From an uncultured Eubacteriales bacterium (lineage in GTDB: Bacteria > Bacillota > Clostridia > Christensenellales > CAG-314): DNA of 64,000 nt. The notes below the pieces were generated by a model, which searched no databases, was not told where the DNA came from, and saw nothing but the letters and a program-made list of their open reading frames with translations. The stretch's first letter is position 1; each line of letters opens with the position of its first letter. Shown in pieces: positions 50,207 to 58,909 of this stretch. The stretch covers positions 1-64,000 of the forward strand of contig UQVY01000007.1 in assembly GCA_900544545.1 (NCBI GenBank). The letters run 5' to 3'. Made by a program: the position numbers and the translations under genes.

Positions 50207-50801
50207 TTTTGCGCCTGTCCAGGAGATAAACGATAAGAGTAGGAATTCCCGTTACCGCGAGGGATATGAGAGAAAGGACGTAAAAACGCATACCGACTTT
50301 CTTCATAGGCTCGACTCTTCCAGTGATATAAGCCTGTTTTGCGGCTTCGAGAATCTCGGTTTCGGAGGAAGGGGTGTTTTCGAGAATCCGCAGATATTCC
50401 GTTTCTACGGGCTTGGTTTCCATAGCCGCGCACATATAATCGAGCCGGAAGATCATTACGCAGAAAACGAATATCAGAAGAGCAATCGTGCATACGCAAT
50501 TGAGAAGAGAAGCCGAGGTGCGTTTAAGGCGCACGAGCTCGGTCACGAACATAACGAGATAAAGCGCGAAGAGAAAGGAAGTTACGGCGAGGAAGGTATC
50601 GTTGATTTCCGCGAGAGAATCGGAGGTGTACCACAAAACCGCAAACGTAACGATGACCGCTACGCCTGTAATCGCGCGGAAAAGGTCGAACCTCGAGAGC
50701 TTTTCCTTTCCGACCGGCGAGTCCGTACCCGCCTGTTCGTTTTTTTCGAGAGTAATGTCGTTTTCGACGTATTCCTTGGTTTTTTTATCGTTCCTTTTCA
50801 T
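50166..50801 (-). CDS. four-helix membrane protein of unknown function
   Basis: 211 aa. Four hydrophobic helices are visible: AITGVAVIVTFAVLWY, TFLAVTSFLFALYLVMFV, CTIALLIFVFCVMIF and VLSLISLAVTGIPTLIVYLL. The N-terminal ~38 residues are charged and the C-terminus ends in a repetitive KKSKESSESKESPD tail derived from a nucleotide repeat. I do not recognise a family. It has its own promoter (minus strand) and lies between trkH and pckG. Confidence 0.7.
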   Translation of the reverse strand: MKRNDKKTKEYVENDITLEKNEQAGTDSPVGKEKLSRFDLFRAITGVAVIVTFAVLWYTSDSLAEINDTFLAVTSFLFALYLVMFVTELVRLKRTSASLLNCVCTIALLIFVFCVMIFRLDYMCAAMETKPVETEYLRILENTPSSETEILEAAKQAYITGRVEPMKKVGMRFYVLSLISLAVTGIPTLIVYLLDRRKKSKESSESKESPD

Positions 50802-50828
50802 AAAGAACTCCTTTGCGACGATTCAATC

Positions 50829-50857
50829 ATTATTACGCAAAAAGCCGGTTTTGTCAA
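50829..50857 (-). promoter_or_regulatory. promoter of the four-helix membrane protein gene
   Basis: On the minus strand TTGACA (50852-50857), 17 bp, AATAAT (50829-50834). Confidence 0.7.
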
Positions 50858-50876
50858 GCGTTCCCGACGCCGACCG

Positions 50877-50903
50877 AAAAAAAGGGAACGCATTTGCGTT
50901 CCC
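50877..50903 (-). terminator. terminator after pckG
   Basis: On the minus strand GGGAACGCA / TGCGTTCCC with a 2-base loop, followed by seven T residues. Confidence 0.9.
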
Positions 50904-50916
50904 TCGGAGAAAATTA

Positions 50917-52671
50917 TTATTCGGAAAGTCTTTTTTCGAGAGCGTCGAGCTGCTTTCTCAGCTCCTTCGGAAGCCTCGGTCCGAATTTTTCGTAGTGCTT
51001 TTCGATGTCGGCGGCTTCGGCTCTCCACATTTCCTTGTCGACCGAAAGAAGCCCTCTGAGAGTTTCACGAGTGAGGTCCGTGCCTTCGATATCGATGTCT
51101 TCGGGACGGGGAACGTAACCTATCGGAGTTTCCTCCGCGCCGATTCTGCCTTCGCACCTGTCCACTATCCAGTCGAGAACCCTGATGTTGTCGCCGAATC
51201 CCGGCCAAATGAAGTTGCCCTTATCGTCCGTCCTGAACCAGTTGACATTGAAGATTTTGGGAGGATTTGCGTTGATTCTGCCCATATCCAGCCAGTGCGC
51301 GAAGTAGTCGCTCATATTGTAGCCGCAGAAGGGAAGCATAGCCATCGGATCCCTTCTGAGGACGCCTACCGCGCCCGTAGCCGCAGCCGTCGTTTCGCTC
51401 GCCATTACCGAGCCGACGAATACGCCGTGCTCCCAGTCAAAGGACTGATAGACGAGAGGAGCGGTTCTGGCTCTTCTTCCGCCGAAGATAATTGCCGAAA
51501 GTCTGACTCCGTCGGGATCTTCGAATTTATCGGAAATGCACGGACAGTTGACGGCAGGAGCGGTGAATCTGCTGTTGGGATGCGCGCCCTTGGTTCCGTC
51601 TCTGTAATCCCATTTTTCGCCCTTCCAGTTTATCGCGTGTTCGGGCGGATTCTTATCCATTCCTTCCCACCAGACGGTGTCGTTGTCGGTATTTAAAACG
51701 ACGTTGGTGAAGATACTGTTCTTCTTCGTCGAGAGAAGAGCGTTGGGATTGGATTTCATACTCGTGCCGGGAGCGACGCCGAAAAAGCCGTTCTCGGGAT
51801 TGACGGCGTAGAAGCCTCCGTCCTTTCCGGGCCTTATCCAGGCGATATCGTCGCCGACCGTTTCGATTCTGTAACCCTTTCTGCGGTATTCTTCGGGCGG
51901 GATAAGCATCGCGAGATTGGTTTTTCCGCAGGCGGATGGGAATGCCGCGGCGATATATCTCGTGATTCCGTCGGGCTTGGTTATGCCGAGAATGAGCATA
52001 TGCTCGGCGAGCCAGCCTTCCTTACGCGCGAGATAGGAGGCTATTCTCAGAGCGAAGCATTTCTTTCCGAGAAGAACGTTTCCGCCGTAACCGGAGTTGA
52101 CCGACCATATCGCGTTGTCCTCGGGGAAGTGGCAGATATAGCGTTTTTCTTCGTCGAGTTCGGCTTTGGAATGAAATCCTCTTACAAAATCGTTGCTGTC
52201 GCCGAGCTGTTCGAGAACCTTGTTGCCTACGCGCGTCATTATGTTCATCGAAAGAACGACGTAGATGCTGTCGGTGATTTCGATACCGATTTTGGAGAAC
52301 GGACTTCCGATCGCTCCCATAGAGTAGGGGATAACGTACATCGTGCGCCCCTTCATCGCGCCCGTGAAGATCTCCGTGAGTTTCTTATAGGCAGCCTGAG
52401 GTTCCATCCAGTTGTTGGTAGGTCCGGCGTCCTCCTCTTTTTTGCAGCAGATAAAGGTTCTTCCTTCCACGCGGGCTACATCGTTGAGCGCGCTCCTGTG
52501 GAGATAACAGCCGGGGAGAAGCTCTTCGTTGAGCTTTATGAGTTCGCCCGAGCCGAGAGCGATCTCCGTAAGACGGTCGAGCTGTCCTTTTTCGCCCGTA
52601 ATCCATTCAACTTTTTCCGGCCGCGCGATTTCGGCGCAGGAATCGACGAAAGCCTTAAGATTCGTGTTCAT
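50917..52671 (-). CDS. pckG: phosphoenolpyruvate carboxykinase (GTP)
   Basis: 584 aa, GTP-type PEPCK. The kinase-1a P-loop FPSACGKTNLAML (about residues 240-252), the FGGRRARTAPLVYQ block and the GYNMSDYFAHWL block are characteristic of the GTP class. It interconverts oxaloacetate and PEP, either for gluconeogenesis or, in fermenters, for CO2 fixation towards succinate or energy. Many Firmicutes use the unrelated ATP-type enzyme. A promoter and GGAGG SD lie upstream, and a strong terminator ends it, so it is monocistronic. Confidence 0.97.
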   Translation of the reverse strand: MNTNLKAFVDSCAEIARPEKVEWITGEKGQLDRLTEIALGSGELIKLNEELLPGCYLHRSALNDVARVEGRTFICCKKEEDAGPTNNWMEPQAAYKKLTEIFTGAMKGRTMYVIPYSMGAIGSPFSKIGIEITDSIYVVLSMNIMTRVGNKVLEQLGDSNDFVRGFHSKAELDEEKRYICHFPEDNAIWSVNSGYGGNVLLGKKCFALRIASYLARKEGWLAEHMLILGITKPDGITRYIAAAFPSACGKTNLAMLIPPEEYRRKGYRIETVGDDIAWIRPGKDGGFYAVNPENGFFGVAPGTSMKSNPNALLSTKKNSIFTNVVLNTDNDTVWWEGMDKNPPEHAINWKGEKWDYRDGTKGAHPNSRFTAPAVNCPCISDKFEDPDGVRLSAIIFGGRRARTAPLVYQSFDWEHGVFVGSVMASETTAAATGAVGVLRRDPMAMLPFCGYNMSDYFAHWLDMGRINANPPKIFNVNWFRTDDKGNFIWPGFGDNIRVLDWIVDRCEGRIGAEETPIGYVPRPEDIDIEGTDLTRETLRGLLSVDKEMWRAEAADIEKHYEKFGPRLPKELRKQLDALEKRLSE

Positions 52672-52744
52672 AATTTCCTCCGTTCGGTGTTTTCCGTGTC
52701 CGTATTTCCGGACAAGACAAAAAACACGCAGAATAATAATCTAT

Positions 52745-52773
52745 ATTATACTATCGAATGATAAAGAATTCAA
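52745..52773 (-). promoter_or_regulatory. promoter of pckG
   Basis: On the minus strand TTGAAT (52768-52773), 17 bp, TATAAT (52745-52750). Confidence 0.75.
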
Positions 52774-52890
52774 GCGTTTGAGCCAACAAATTATTTTTGC
52801 TTTATTTTATTGCTTTTTTTCGGAAAAAACCTGAGGTTCGGACGAGATGCGGAAAATCGGGGCGACGCGGGAAAGAAAAGGCTTAAAAAC

Positions 52891-52919
52891 TTGACAAAAC
52901 CGGCGATAAGTGAGATAAT
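52891..52919 (+). promoter_or_regulatory. promoter of the GNAT gene
   Basis: TTGACA (52891-52896), 17 bp, GATAAT (52914-52919). Confidence 0.8.
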
Positions 52920-52962
52920 CGAAGATAGTTGCGGGCGCAGGACGTCCGTTACGGAGGCAGAA

Positions 52963-53436
52963 ATGATCGAAATCAGAAAGGTCGGAGCGGAGGAGCTTTA
53001 TCCGCTGAGGCTCAGGGTTCTCAGAAACGGAAGCGTAAATCCGGCGGACGCGATGTTCGCGGGGGACGAAGACGAGGATTCCGTCCATATAGCCCTTATC
53101 GACGGCGGAATAGTCGGCTGCGCGTCGCTTATACGGTCGTCCAACGAGTTCCTCGAGGCGGAAAATCCCTATCGGCTCAGAGGAGTCGCGGTCGCGCCCG
53201 AATCCAGAGGAAAAGGCTACGCGAGAGCAATAGCGGCTTACGCGGAATATTGCGCCTTCGAGGAAAAGAACGCGGATATTCTTTGGTTTTACGCGCGCGA
53301 AAGAGCCGCGGCTTTCTACGAGAAGCTCGGCTATAAGCATACGGGCGACGCCCTCGACATAGAAGGAATAGGTACGCATTTTCTGATGTACAAGACGGTC
53401 GCGGATTTTCATCCCGGCTGCTGCGGCTGCCACTGA
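52963..53436 (+). CDS. GNAT-family N-acetyltransferase
   Basis: 157 aa. The acetyl-CoA-binding motif RGVAVAPESRGKGYARA (V-x-P-x-x-R-G-x-G-x-A) is intact, with FYEKLGYKHTG as the C-terminal GNAT motif. The tail ends CCGCH, an unusual cysteine cluster that could bind metal. The start at 52963 has GGAGG 7 bases upstream, while earlier in-frame starts precede the promoter. The acceptor is unknown. It stands alone between pckG and the ribosomal cluster. Confidence 0.88.
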   Translation: MIEIRKVGAEELYPLRLRVLRNGSVNPADAMFAGDEDEDSVHIALIDGGIVGCASLIRSSNEFLEAENPYRLRGVAVAPESRGKGYARAIAAYAEYCAFEEKNADILWFYARERAAAFYEKLGYKHTGDALDIEGIGTHFLMYKTVADFHPGCCGCH

Positions 53437-53535
53437 GAGTTTCTCTTCCCGAAAGAGCGGGAAACGGGAAAAGAGATTTCGCGGGCGTCCGCCGAAAAAC
53501 GGATAAAAAAACCGTGAAACATTGCCCGAAAACGC

Positions 53536-53564
53536 TTGACGAAAGTCCGCGCTTATGGTAAGAT
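53536..53564 (+). promoter_or_regulatory. promoter of the rpmG-secE-nusG cluster
   Basis: TTGACG (53536-53541), 17 bp, TAAGAT (53559-53564). A small hairpin CACTC-TCG-GAGTG with following T-run (53571-53590) lies in the leader and could attenuate. Confidence 0.65.
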
Positions 53565-53631
53565 ATACGGGCACTCTCGGAGTGTAATTTTTTTGTTGCG
53601 TTTTTTTGCGGCAAAAAACGGAGGTAGCGAT

Positions 53632-53799
53632 ATGGCAAACGCAAAGGGAGCCCGTGTGAAGATTACTCTTGCCTGCACCGAATGCAAGCAGCGTAACTAC
53701 GATAAGATGAAGAATAAGAAAAACACGGCGGACAGAGTCGAGCTTAATAAATATTGTCGTTTTTGCAGGAAACATACTTTACACCGCGAAGCGAAATAA
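53632..53799 (+). CDS. rpmG: ribosomal protein L33
   Basis: 55 aa, zinc-binding (C+) L33: CTEC near residue 15 and CRFC near residue 42 provide the two CxxC pairs. ATG 53632 follows GGAGGT. It belongs to the 50S subunit. Gene order rpmG-secE-nusG-rplK-rplA-rplJ-rplL is the conserved Firmicute arrangement. Confidence 0.95.
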   Translation: MANAKGARVKITLACTECKQRNYDKMKNKKNTADRVELNKYCRFCRKHTLHREAK

Positions 53800-53877
53800 C
53801 GGGGTCCCGCAAAGATTTGCCGCAACGACGCGAAATGCGGCGCGATCGATCGGGATTTTTCAAAAGGAAGGTTTATT

Positions 53878-54120
53878 ATGGCAAATACTGAAGGAAAAAA
53901 GAATAACGAACGCCGCGAAGGTAAGTTCAAAAGCTGGAGCAAAAGAACCGGCAATTGGCTGAAACGCAGCTGGTCCGAGCTTAAAAAGGTAACCTGGCCG
54001 ACTTTCCCGGAAGTTGTGAAGAATACCGGCGTGGTACTGCTCGTCGTATTAAGCTTTGCGGTGGTCACTTGTCTTTTCGACGCAGGTCTCGGAGCGCTTC
54101 TCAGGCTGCTCGTAGGCTGA
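53878..54120 (+). CDS. secE: preprotein translocase subunit SecE
   Basis: 80 aa, single-helix SecE. The amphipathic WSELKKVTWPTFPEV motif precedes one transmembrane helix (VVLLVVLSFAVVTCLFDAG). It stabilises SecY in the SecYEG channel. SD AAGGAAGG upstream; nusG follows after 18 bases. Confidence 0.95.
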   Translation: MANTEGKKNNERREGKFKSWSKRTGNWLKRSWSELKKVTWPTFPEVVKNTGVVLLVVLSFAVVTCLFDAGLGALLRLLVG

Positions 54121-54138
54121 GCGCGGGAATAAGGAACT

Positions 54139-54657
54139 ATGAGCGAACAAGCCAAGTGGTACGTTCTGCATACCTATGCAGGTTATGAGAATATAGTCAA
54201 GAACAGCCTTCAGCAGCTGGCGGAGAACAACAATCTTCAGGATACCATTCTGGAGATAGTCATTCCCACCGAACAGGTCATAGAAGAGAAGAACGGGAAA
54301 AAGCGCGTGGTGGAAACCAAGATTTATCCGACCTACGTATACGTTAAGCTCGTTTATTCCTCGCAGATGTGGTATATGCTTACCAACACGAGAGGGGTTA
54401 CCGGCTTCGTAGGTCCGAACGGAAAAGCCTGGCCGCTTACGGACGAGGAGGTAAAGCGTCTTCGTCTCGAAACCAAGGTCGAGAATTTCTCGCTTCAGGC
54501 GGGAGATAAGGTCAAGGTCGTTTCCGGACCGTTCGAGGGAATGTTCGGCGAGATAAGAGATCTCGATCAGGCTGCGCAGAAGGTCAAGGTTTCGCTTATG
54601 CTTTTCGGCAGAGAAAACGTCGTGGAGCTTGACTTCATTCAGGTCGAGGCGATATAG
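54139..54657 (+). CDS. nusG: transcription termination/antitermination protein NusG
   Basis: 172 aa. NGN domain begins AKWYVLHTYAGYENIVKNSL; the C-terminal KOW motif is GDKVKVVSGPFEGMFGEI. NusG binds RNA polymerase and couples it to ribosomes or Rho. It is part of the conserved cluster, 117 bases before rplK. Confidence 0.97.
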   Translation: MSEQAKWYVLHTYAGYENIVKNSLQQLAENNNLQDTILEIVIPTEQVIEEKNGKKRVVETKIYPTYVYVKLVYSSQMWYMLTNTRGVTGFVGPNGKAWPLTDEEVKRLRLETKVENFSLQAGDKVKVVSGPFEGMFGEIRDLDQAAQKVKVSLMLFGRENVVELDFIQVEAI

Positions 54658-54774
54658 CAGCCCCGACAAACGGCGGAAACGCCGAGTTTTATCGATATCC
54701 GCGCGGAATATCCGCGTTATGATAAAGGCGGAAGGGTTAAAACCCGCAATACCGCTTATTGGAGGTTTATTTTT

Positions 54775-55200
54775 ATGGCAAAGAAAGTCACCGCAGTCGT
54801 CAAACTGCAGTTGCCCGCCGGAAAAGCTACTCCTGCTCCCCCGGTCGGCAGCGCGTTGGGTCCCCACGGAATCAATATTCCGAGCTTCACCAAAGAATTC
54901 AACGCCAAAACAAACGATCAGCAGGGCCTTATAATCCCCGTTATCGTTACGATTTATCAGGATCGTTCCTTCACGTTCATTCTTAAAACCCCTCCGGCTC
55001 CCGTTCTTATCAAGAAGGCTTGTAAGATCGAAACCGCGTCGGCTCGTCCCAATAAGGACAAGGTCGCTACCATAACCAAGGCTCAGATCGAAGAAATCGC
55101 CAAAATCAAGATGGTCGATCTCAACGCTGCGTCTATGGAAGCAGCTTGCTCCATGATCGCAGGTACCGCAAGAAGTATGGGTATCGTCGTAGAAGGTTAG
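54775..55200 (+). CDS. rplK: ribosomal protein L11
   Basis: 141 aa, full length. It begins AKKVTAVVKLQLPAGKATPAPPVGSALG with the proline-rich N-terminal helix of L11 and ends in the rRNA-binding domain. It forms the GTPase-associated stalk base. SD GGAGG lies upstream; rplA follows after 10 bases. Confidence 0.98.
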   Translation: MAKKVTAVVKLQLPAGKATPAPPVGSALGPHGINIPSFTKEFNAKTNDQQGLIIPVIVTIYQDRSFTFILKTPPAPVLIKKACKIETASARPNKDKVATITKAQIEEIAKIKMVDLNAASMEAACSMIAGTARSMGIVVEG

Positions 55201-55210
55201 GAGGCAGGCA

Positions 55211-55900
55211 ATGAAACACGGAAAGAAATATCAGGAATCTCTTAAGCTTATCGAAAAAAGCAGGAGCTACGAGGTAGAAGACGCGCTTAAGCTCGCTATC
55301 GAAACCGCAAAGGCGAAATTCGACGAGACTATGGAAGTGCACGTAAAACTGGGCGTAGACCCCAGACACGCGGATCAGCAGGTCAGAGGCGTTGTCGTTC
55401 TCCCCAACGGTACCGGTAAAACCGTCAAGGTTCTCTGTATCGCGAAGGGCGCGAAAGCCGACGAAGCTCAGGCGGCAGGCGCGGATTTCGTCGGAGGAGA
55501 CGAAATGGTCGCTAAAATCAAGGACGAAAACTGGTTCGGATTCGACGTTTGTATCACCACTCCCGATATGATGGGCGTCGTCGGAAGGATCGGTAAAATC
55601 CTCGGTCCTAAAGGACTTATGCCCAACCCCAAGAGCGGTACCGTTACTATGGACGTCGCTAAGGCAATAAAGGACGTCAAAGCAGGTAAGGTCGAATACA
55701 GAGTCGATAAGACGGCTATCTGTCACGTTATCTTCGGAAAGAAGAGCTTCGGTCAGGAAAAGCTTCTCGAGAACTTCAGAACGCTTATGGACGCTATCGT
55801 CAAGGCTAAGCCCGCAGCCGCAAAGGGAACCTACATCAAGAGCGTTACCGTAACCTCCACGATGGGCCCCGGCATCAGAGTAAATTACCGTATAGGTTAA
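55211..55900 (+). CDS. rplA: ribosomal protein L1
   Basis: 229 aa, full length. VKLGVDPRHADQQVRGVVVLPNGTGK and GLMPNPKSGTVT are the RNA-binding signatures of L1. It forms the L1 stalk and in many bacteria represses rplK-rplA translation. SD GGAGG. Confidence 0.98.
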   Translation: MKHGKKYQESLKLIEKSRSYEVEDALKLAIETAKAKFDETMEVHVKLGVDPRHADQQVRGVVVLPNGTGKTVKVLCIAKGAKADEAQAAGADFVGGDEMVAKIKDENWFGFDVCITTPDMMGVVGRIGKILGPKGLMPNPKSGTVTMDVAKAIKDVKAGKVEYRVDKTAICHVIFGKKSFGQEKLLENFRTLMDAIVKAKPAAAKGTYIKSVTVTSTMGPGIRVNYRIG

Positions 55901-55911
55901 ATTTTAGAATA

Positions 55912-56030
55912 TTACGCCCTGTTCCCGAGACAGCAAGTAGAAAAGTAAATCTTGCCGAGGTACAAAGAAGTGAATTTTTCACGCCCTTGTACTGTTGGTA
56001 TGAGGGCGTTTTATTGTATAGCCGCGTGAG
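55912..56030 (+). promoter_or_regulatory. ribosomal protein L10 leader with terminator/attenuator
   Basis: The leader of rplJL contains GTACAA...TTGTAC pairing (55970-55992) around a GTGAA/TTCAC hairpin, as in the L10-binding leader. ACGCCCT (55981-55987) pairs with AGGGCGT (56003-56009) as a terminator followed by TTTATT. A second ACGCCCT (55914-55920) could compete for the same strand, giving alternative folds. Confidence 0.7.
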
Positions 56031-56058
56031 CGGCGAAAATATGTAAAGGAGGAAGAAA

Positions 56059-56556
56059 ATGAACGAAATCAGAAAACAAAAAGAGCAGGTCGTTGCCGAG
56101 ATCAAAGAAAAGATCGAAAAATGTTCTTCTTTCGTAGTTATCGATTATAAGGGATTGACCGTTGACGCAGATACCGCTCTCAGAAAGGAATTCAGATCCA
56201 ACGGCATCGAATACAAGGTTCTGAAGAATACTCTCGTGAGAATCGCTCTCAACGAACTCGGATATACCGACTTCGACGAGCATCTCAATAATCCTACCGC
56301 AATCGCTTTCGGTTACGACGACGCTATTCTGCCTATAAAGATAACCGCCGACAACATCGAAAAGCTCAAGAAGATGGAAATCAAGTGCGGTATGGTGGAT
56401 AAGTCCTATTGCGACGCGGCTACCATGAACGCTCTGTCCAAAGTTCCGGGCAGGACCGCTTTGCTTTCTATGCTCTGCAACGTATTGCAGGCTCCTATCC
56501 GCAATCTGGCTGTCGTATGTGACCAGGCTGCAAAGAAGATGGGTGAGGCTCAGTAA
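56059..56556 (+). CDS. rplJ: ribosomal protein L10
   Basis: 165 aa, L10 family (SFVVIDYKGLTVDADTALR at the N-terminus, then the P0-like core and C-terminal helix that binds L7/L12). It anchors the stalk and, with L7/L12, binds its own leader. SD AAAGGAGG. Confidence 0.97.
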   Translation: MNEIRKQKEQVVAEIKEKIEKCSSFVVIDYKGLTVDADTALRKEFRSNGIEYKVLKNTLVRIALNELGYTDFDEHLNNPTAIAFGYDDAILPIKITADNIEKLKKMEIKCGMVDKSYCDAATMNALSKVPGRTALLSMLCNVLQAPIRNLAVVCDQAAKKMGEAQ

Positions 56557-56604
56557 AGAGCAGATTCACATACCTCAATAAGATTATATAAGGAGAATAT
56601 AAAA

Positions 56605-56979
56605 ATGGCAGACATCCAGAAGTTTGTAGAAGAAGTTAAATCTTTGACCGTATTGGAGCTTAACGAATTAGTAAAGGCATTGGAAACCGAATTCGGCGTT
56701 TCCGCAGCGGCAGCAATGGTAGTTGCAGGCGGCGCAGGCGCGGCAGCTGCTCCCGCAGCAGAAGAAAAGACCGAATTCGACGTTATTCTGAAGGAAGTCG
56801 GTGCTAACAAGATCAACGTTATCAAGGCTATCAGGGAAATCACCTCTCTCGGCCTCGTAGAAGCTAAGGCTCTCGTCGATAAGGTTCCCAGCACCATCAA
56901 GGAAGCTCAGCCCAAGGAACTCGCTGACCAGATCGCCGAAAAGCTTAAGGCGGCAGGCGCAACCGTTGAGTTGAAATAA
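56605..56979 (+). CDS. rplL: ribosomal protein L7/L12
   Basis: 124 aa. N-terminal dimerisation domain, Ala/Gly hinge (VVAGGAGAAAAPAAEEK), and C-terminal domain with KTEFDVILKEVGANKINVIK and LGLVEAKALVDKVP. It recruits translation factors to the ribosome. A terminator follows. Confidence 0.98.
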   Translation: MADIQKFVEEVKSLTVLELNELVKALETEFGVSAAAAMVVAGGAGAAAAPAAEEKTEFDVILKEVGANKINVIKAIREITSLGLVEAKALVDKVPSTIKEAQPKELADQIAEKLKAAGATVELK

Positions 56980-57011
56980 TCGGAAATTTCCGTTTAACGC
57001 TTGATTGAAAG

Positions 57012-57063
57012 ACACACTCGGAACGACGTAACTATGCTTGCGTCTTTTGAGTGTGTTTTTTTG
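57012..57063 (+). terminator. terminator after rplL
   Basis: CACACTC (57013-57019) pairs with GAGTGTG (57049-57055), followed by eight T residues; an internal GACG/CGTC pair lengthens the structure. Confidence 0.8.
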
Positions 57064-57182
57064 TTTCTTGCGAACGCCTAAAAATGAGAATCTTTTTTAC
57101 GAGTTCGCTTAAAATACGGACGGAAGGGAATCTTTTTTCGTCTTTATAAGAGAAAAGAACAATCGATGCGAGGTAATTTACG

Positions 57183-57845
57183 TTGAGCAGGATTCTGAGA
57201 GTACCGTTTTTTGATTTAAGAGCAATTAAGACGCCCGAGGAGGCAAGCGAAATAACCTCCGTAAGCGAAGTCCCCGTCGTCATAAGACCGAAATCGCCGA
57301 GGAGCGCAGAGCTTCTCGCCGCGCTCAACGGAATCTCGCTCACGGACGTTTCGTGCATAGTGGAGCTTGAGGACGACGCTTCGATAAATACCGTCAACGG
57401 ACTTTGCGAACTTACGGCGGACAACTTCCGCCCGGACAGAAATACGCTTTACGTCATAAACGGAACGTGTTTTATTCACGACGTACCGGACAACGCGAGA
57501 GGAAATATCGTTATCAACGGAACCCTCGTGATAGCCGCGAATCTTAAAGACAGACTCGACGGCATAAATCTTCCGCTCGTCAACGGCAGAATAGAATACG
57601 TGGACGCGCAGAGAATGCTGTCTTTCGACAACAAAGTCATAATAAGCAGAGAATTCCTTAAATACGTTAAGAAGGGAACGCTTATCGTATCGGGAAATAA
57701 GATAGAGATTACGCCCGAAGTAACGGAATACGATCTCGAAAAAGCCGAAGTATCGTTGTTTTCGGCGAACAAGATTATCTGTCAGGAAAGGCTGATTCCG
57801 TATCTTCAGGTCAAAGCCGTTTACGGAAACAAGGTCGGAGAATGA
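57183..57845 (+). CDS. unknown protein upstream of an ECF-type sigma factor
   Basis: 220 aa from a TTG start at 57183 preceded by GAGGT. I do not recognise the family. There is no signal peptide or membrane helix. The middle (NIVINGTLVIAANLKDRL, VNGRIEYVDAQ) reads as beta-strand-rich with repeated 'I-x-G-x-L/I' steps, weakly like a polymer-forming (bactofilin-like) or beta-helix protein. It ends 36 bases before the sigma factor gene and is probably cotranscribed. Confidence 0.65.
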   Translation: MSRILRVPFFDLRAIKTPEEASEITSVSEVPVVIRPKSPRSAELLAALNGISLTDVSCIVELEDDASINTVNGLCELTADNFRPDRNTLYVINGTCFIHDVPDNARGNIVINGTLVIAANLKDRLDGINLPLVNGRIEYVDAQRMLSFDNKVIISREFLKYVKKGTLIVSGNKIEITPEVTEYDLEKAEVSLFSANKIICQERLIPYLQVKAVYGNKVGE

Positions 57846-57881
57846 CGGAAGACTGCGGCGCAGCCGTACGTCGGAATTATT

Positions 57882-58382
57882 ATGGATGAATTATTCGAAA
57901 CGCTGTACGATGAGTATTCGAGGAAAGTCTACGGTTACTTTTATCTGTGTTTTTCCAATCGGGAAACCGCGGAGGACCTGACTCAGACGGTATTCATAAA
58001 AGTATATAAATATCTGAGCAGAAACCGTTTCTTTATGCCCGATTCCTGGAAAGCGTGGGTTTTCCACATAACGGTCAACGTCAAGAACGACCATCTTCGG
58101 GAAATGCGGAAACAGATAAAATGCGAGGATATAGAAGGCGTTCAGCTTACCGATACCGTACATACCCCCGAAAGGTCGGTCGATTCGATATGCGTGAACG
58201 ACGCTCTCGGAAGCCTCGACAAGACCGAGAGGAATATAATAGAACTGAAAAACAAAGGCTTTACCAGCGCGGAAATAGGGCGGTATATGGGAGTCTGCGA
58301 TTCTACGGTAAGAAGCAGGACGCAGACGGCTAAAATCAATTTCTCACGCGCTTTAAGACACGATGACGTCGATCTGAACTGA
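57882..58382 (+). CDS. RNA polymerase sigma factor, ECF/sigma-70 family
   Basis: 166 aa with only regions 2 and 4. Region 2: YGYFYLCFSNRETAEDLTQTVFIKVYKYL and the melting segment WKAWVFHITVNVKNDHLRE. Region 4: GSLDKTERNIIELKNKGFTSAEIGRYMGVCDSTVRSR helix-turn-helix. ECF factors redirect RNA polymerase on an envelope or stress signal and are usually held by a membrane anti-sigma factor; the gene after this one encodes a soluble acidic protein instead. The SD is weak. Confidence 0.9.
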   Translation: MDELFETLYDEYSRKVYGYFYLCFSNRETAEDLTQTVFIKVYKYLSRNRFFMPDSWKAWVFHITVNVKNDHLREMRKQIKCEDIEGVQLTDTVHTPERSVDSICVNDALGSLDKTERNIIELKNKGFTSAEIGRYMGVCDSTVRSRTQTAKINFSRALRHDDVDLN

Positions 58383-58405
58383 CGAGGAGCGCGAACGGAG
58401 GAAAA

Positions 58406-58909
58406 ATGGCAACTATCAAAATCAACGTAGGGAAAAAACCGGATACGGATAAGAAAGACGCGGTCAGAGAGGATTTCGACGGCGACCTTTCGTTTTTCCG
58501 CGTGAATAATAGCAAAAACGACGGGACGTTCGATATAGACGCGGACTCCGTCACGTTCGATATAGACGCGGACGTCATCGGCAGATTCGTAAGCGCGGGT
58601 AAGAGCGGCGCGTCCGCGAAAAGTCGCGGGAAGGCGGCGGATACCCGTTTTTCGGGGAGGGACGTCGAGCCGGAAGACGAGCCGGACGACGAATTCTTCG
58701 GAGAAGCCGAAAGAGTATTGAGCGCGCAGTTCGGAGATTTTCGCATAGATTTCGACTGCGACGGCATATTCGACGGAAAACTCCGCGACTGCTGCCCCGA
58801 CGAGGAGACCTTCGCGAGAATCAAAAACCGCTGTCAGGAAACGTATTTCGGTCCTATGGCGGAAAAACAGCGAGTCAGCAGAATCTTCCGGACGGCGTTC
58901 GGGAAGTAA
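58406..58909 (+). CDS. unknown acidic soluble protein after the sigma factor gene
   Basis: 167 aa, not recognised. It has two near-identical TFDIDAD steps (residues ~40-55: FDIDADSVTFDIDAD) and an Asp/Glu-rich centre (EPEDEPDDEFFGEAE). No transmembrane helix, so it is not a classical membrane-bound anti-sigma factor. Three cysteines lie in the C-terminal half (DFDCDG, DCC, NRCQE). SD GGAGG lies 7 bases upstream, and the gene is 23 bases after the sigma factor. A soluble partner or regulator of the sigma factor is inferred from position. Confidence 0.65.
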   Translation: MATIKINVGKKPDTDKKDAVREDFDGDLSFFRVNNSKNDGTFDIDADSVTFDIDADVIGRFVSAGKSGASAKSRGKAADTRFSGRDVEPEDEPDDEFFGEAERVLSAQFGDFRIDFDCDGIFDGKLRDCCPDEETFARIKNRCQETYFGPMAEKQRVSRIFRTAFGK

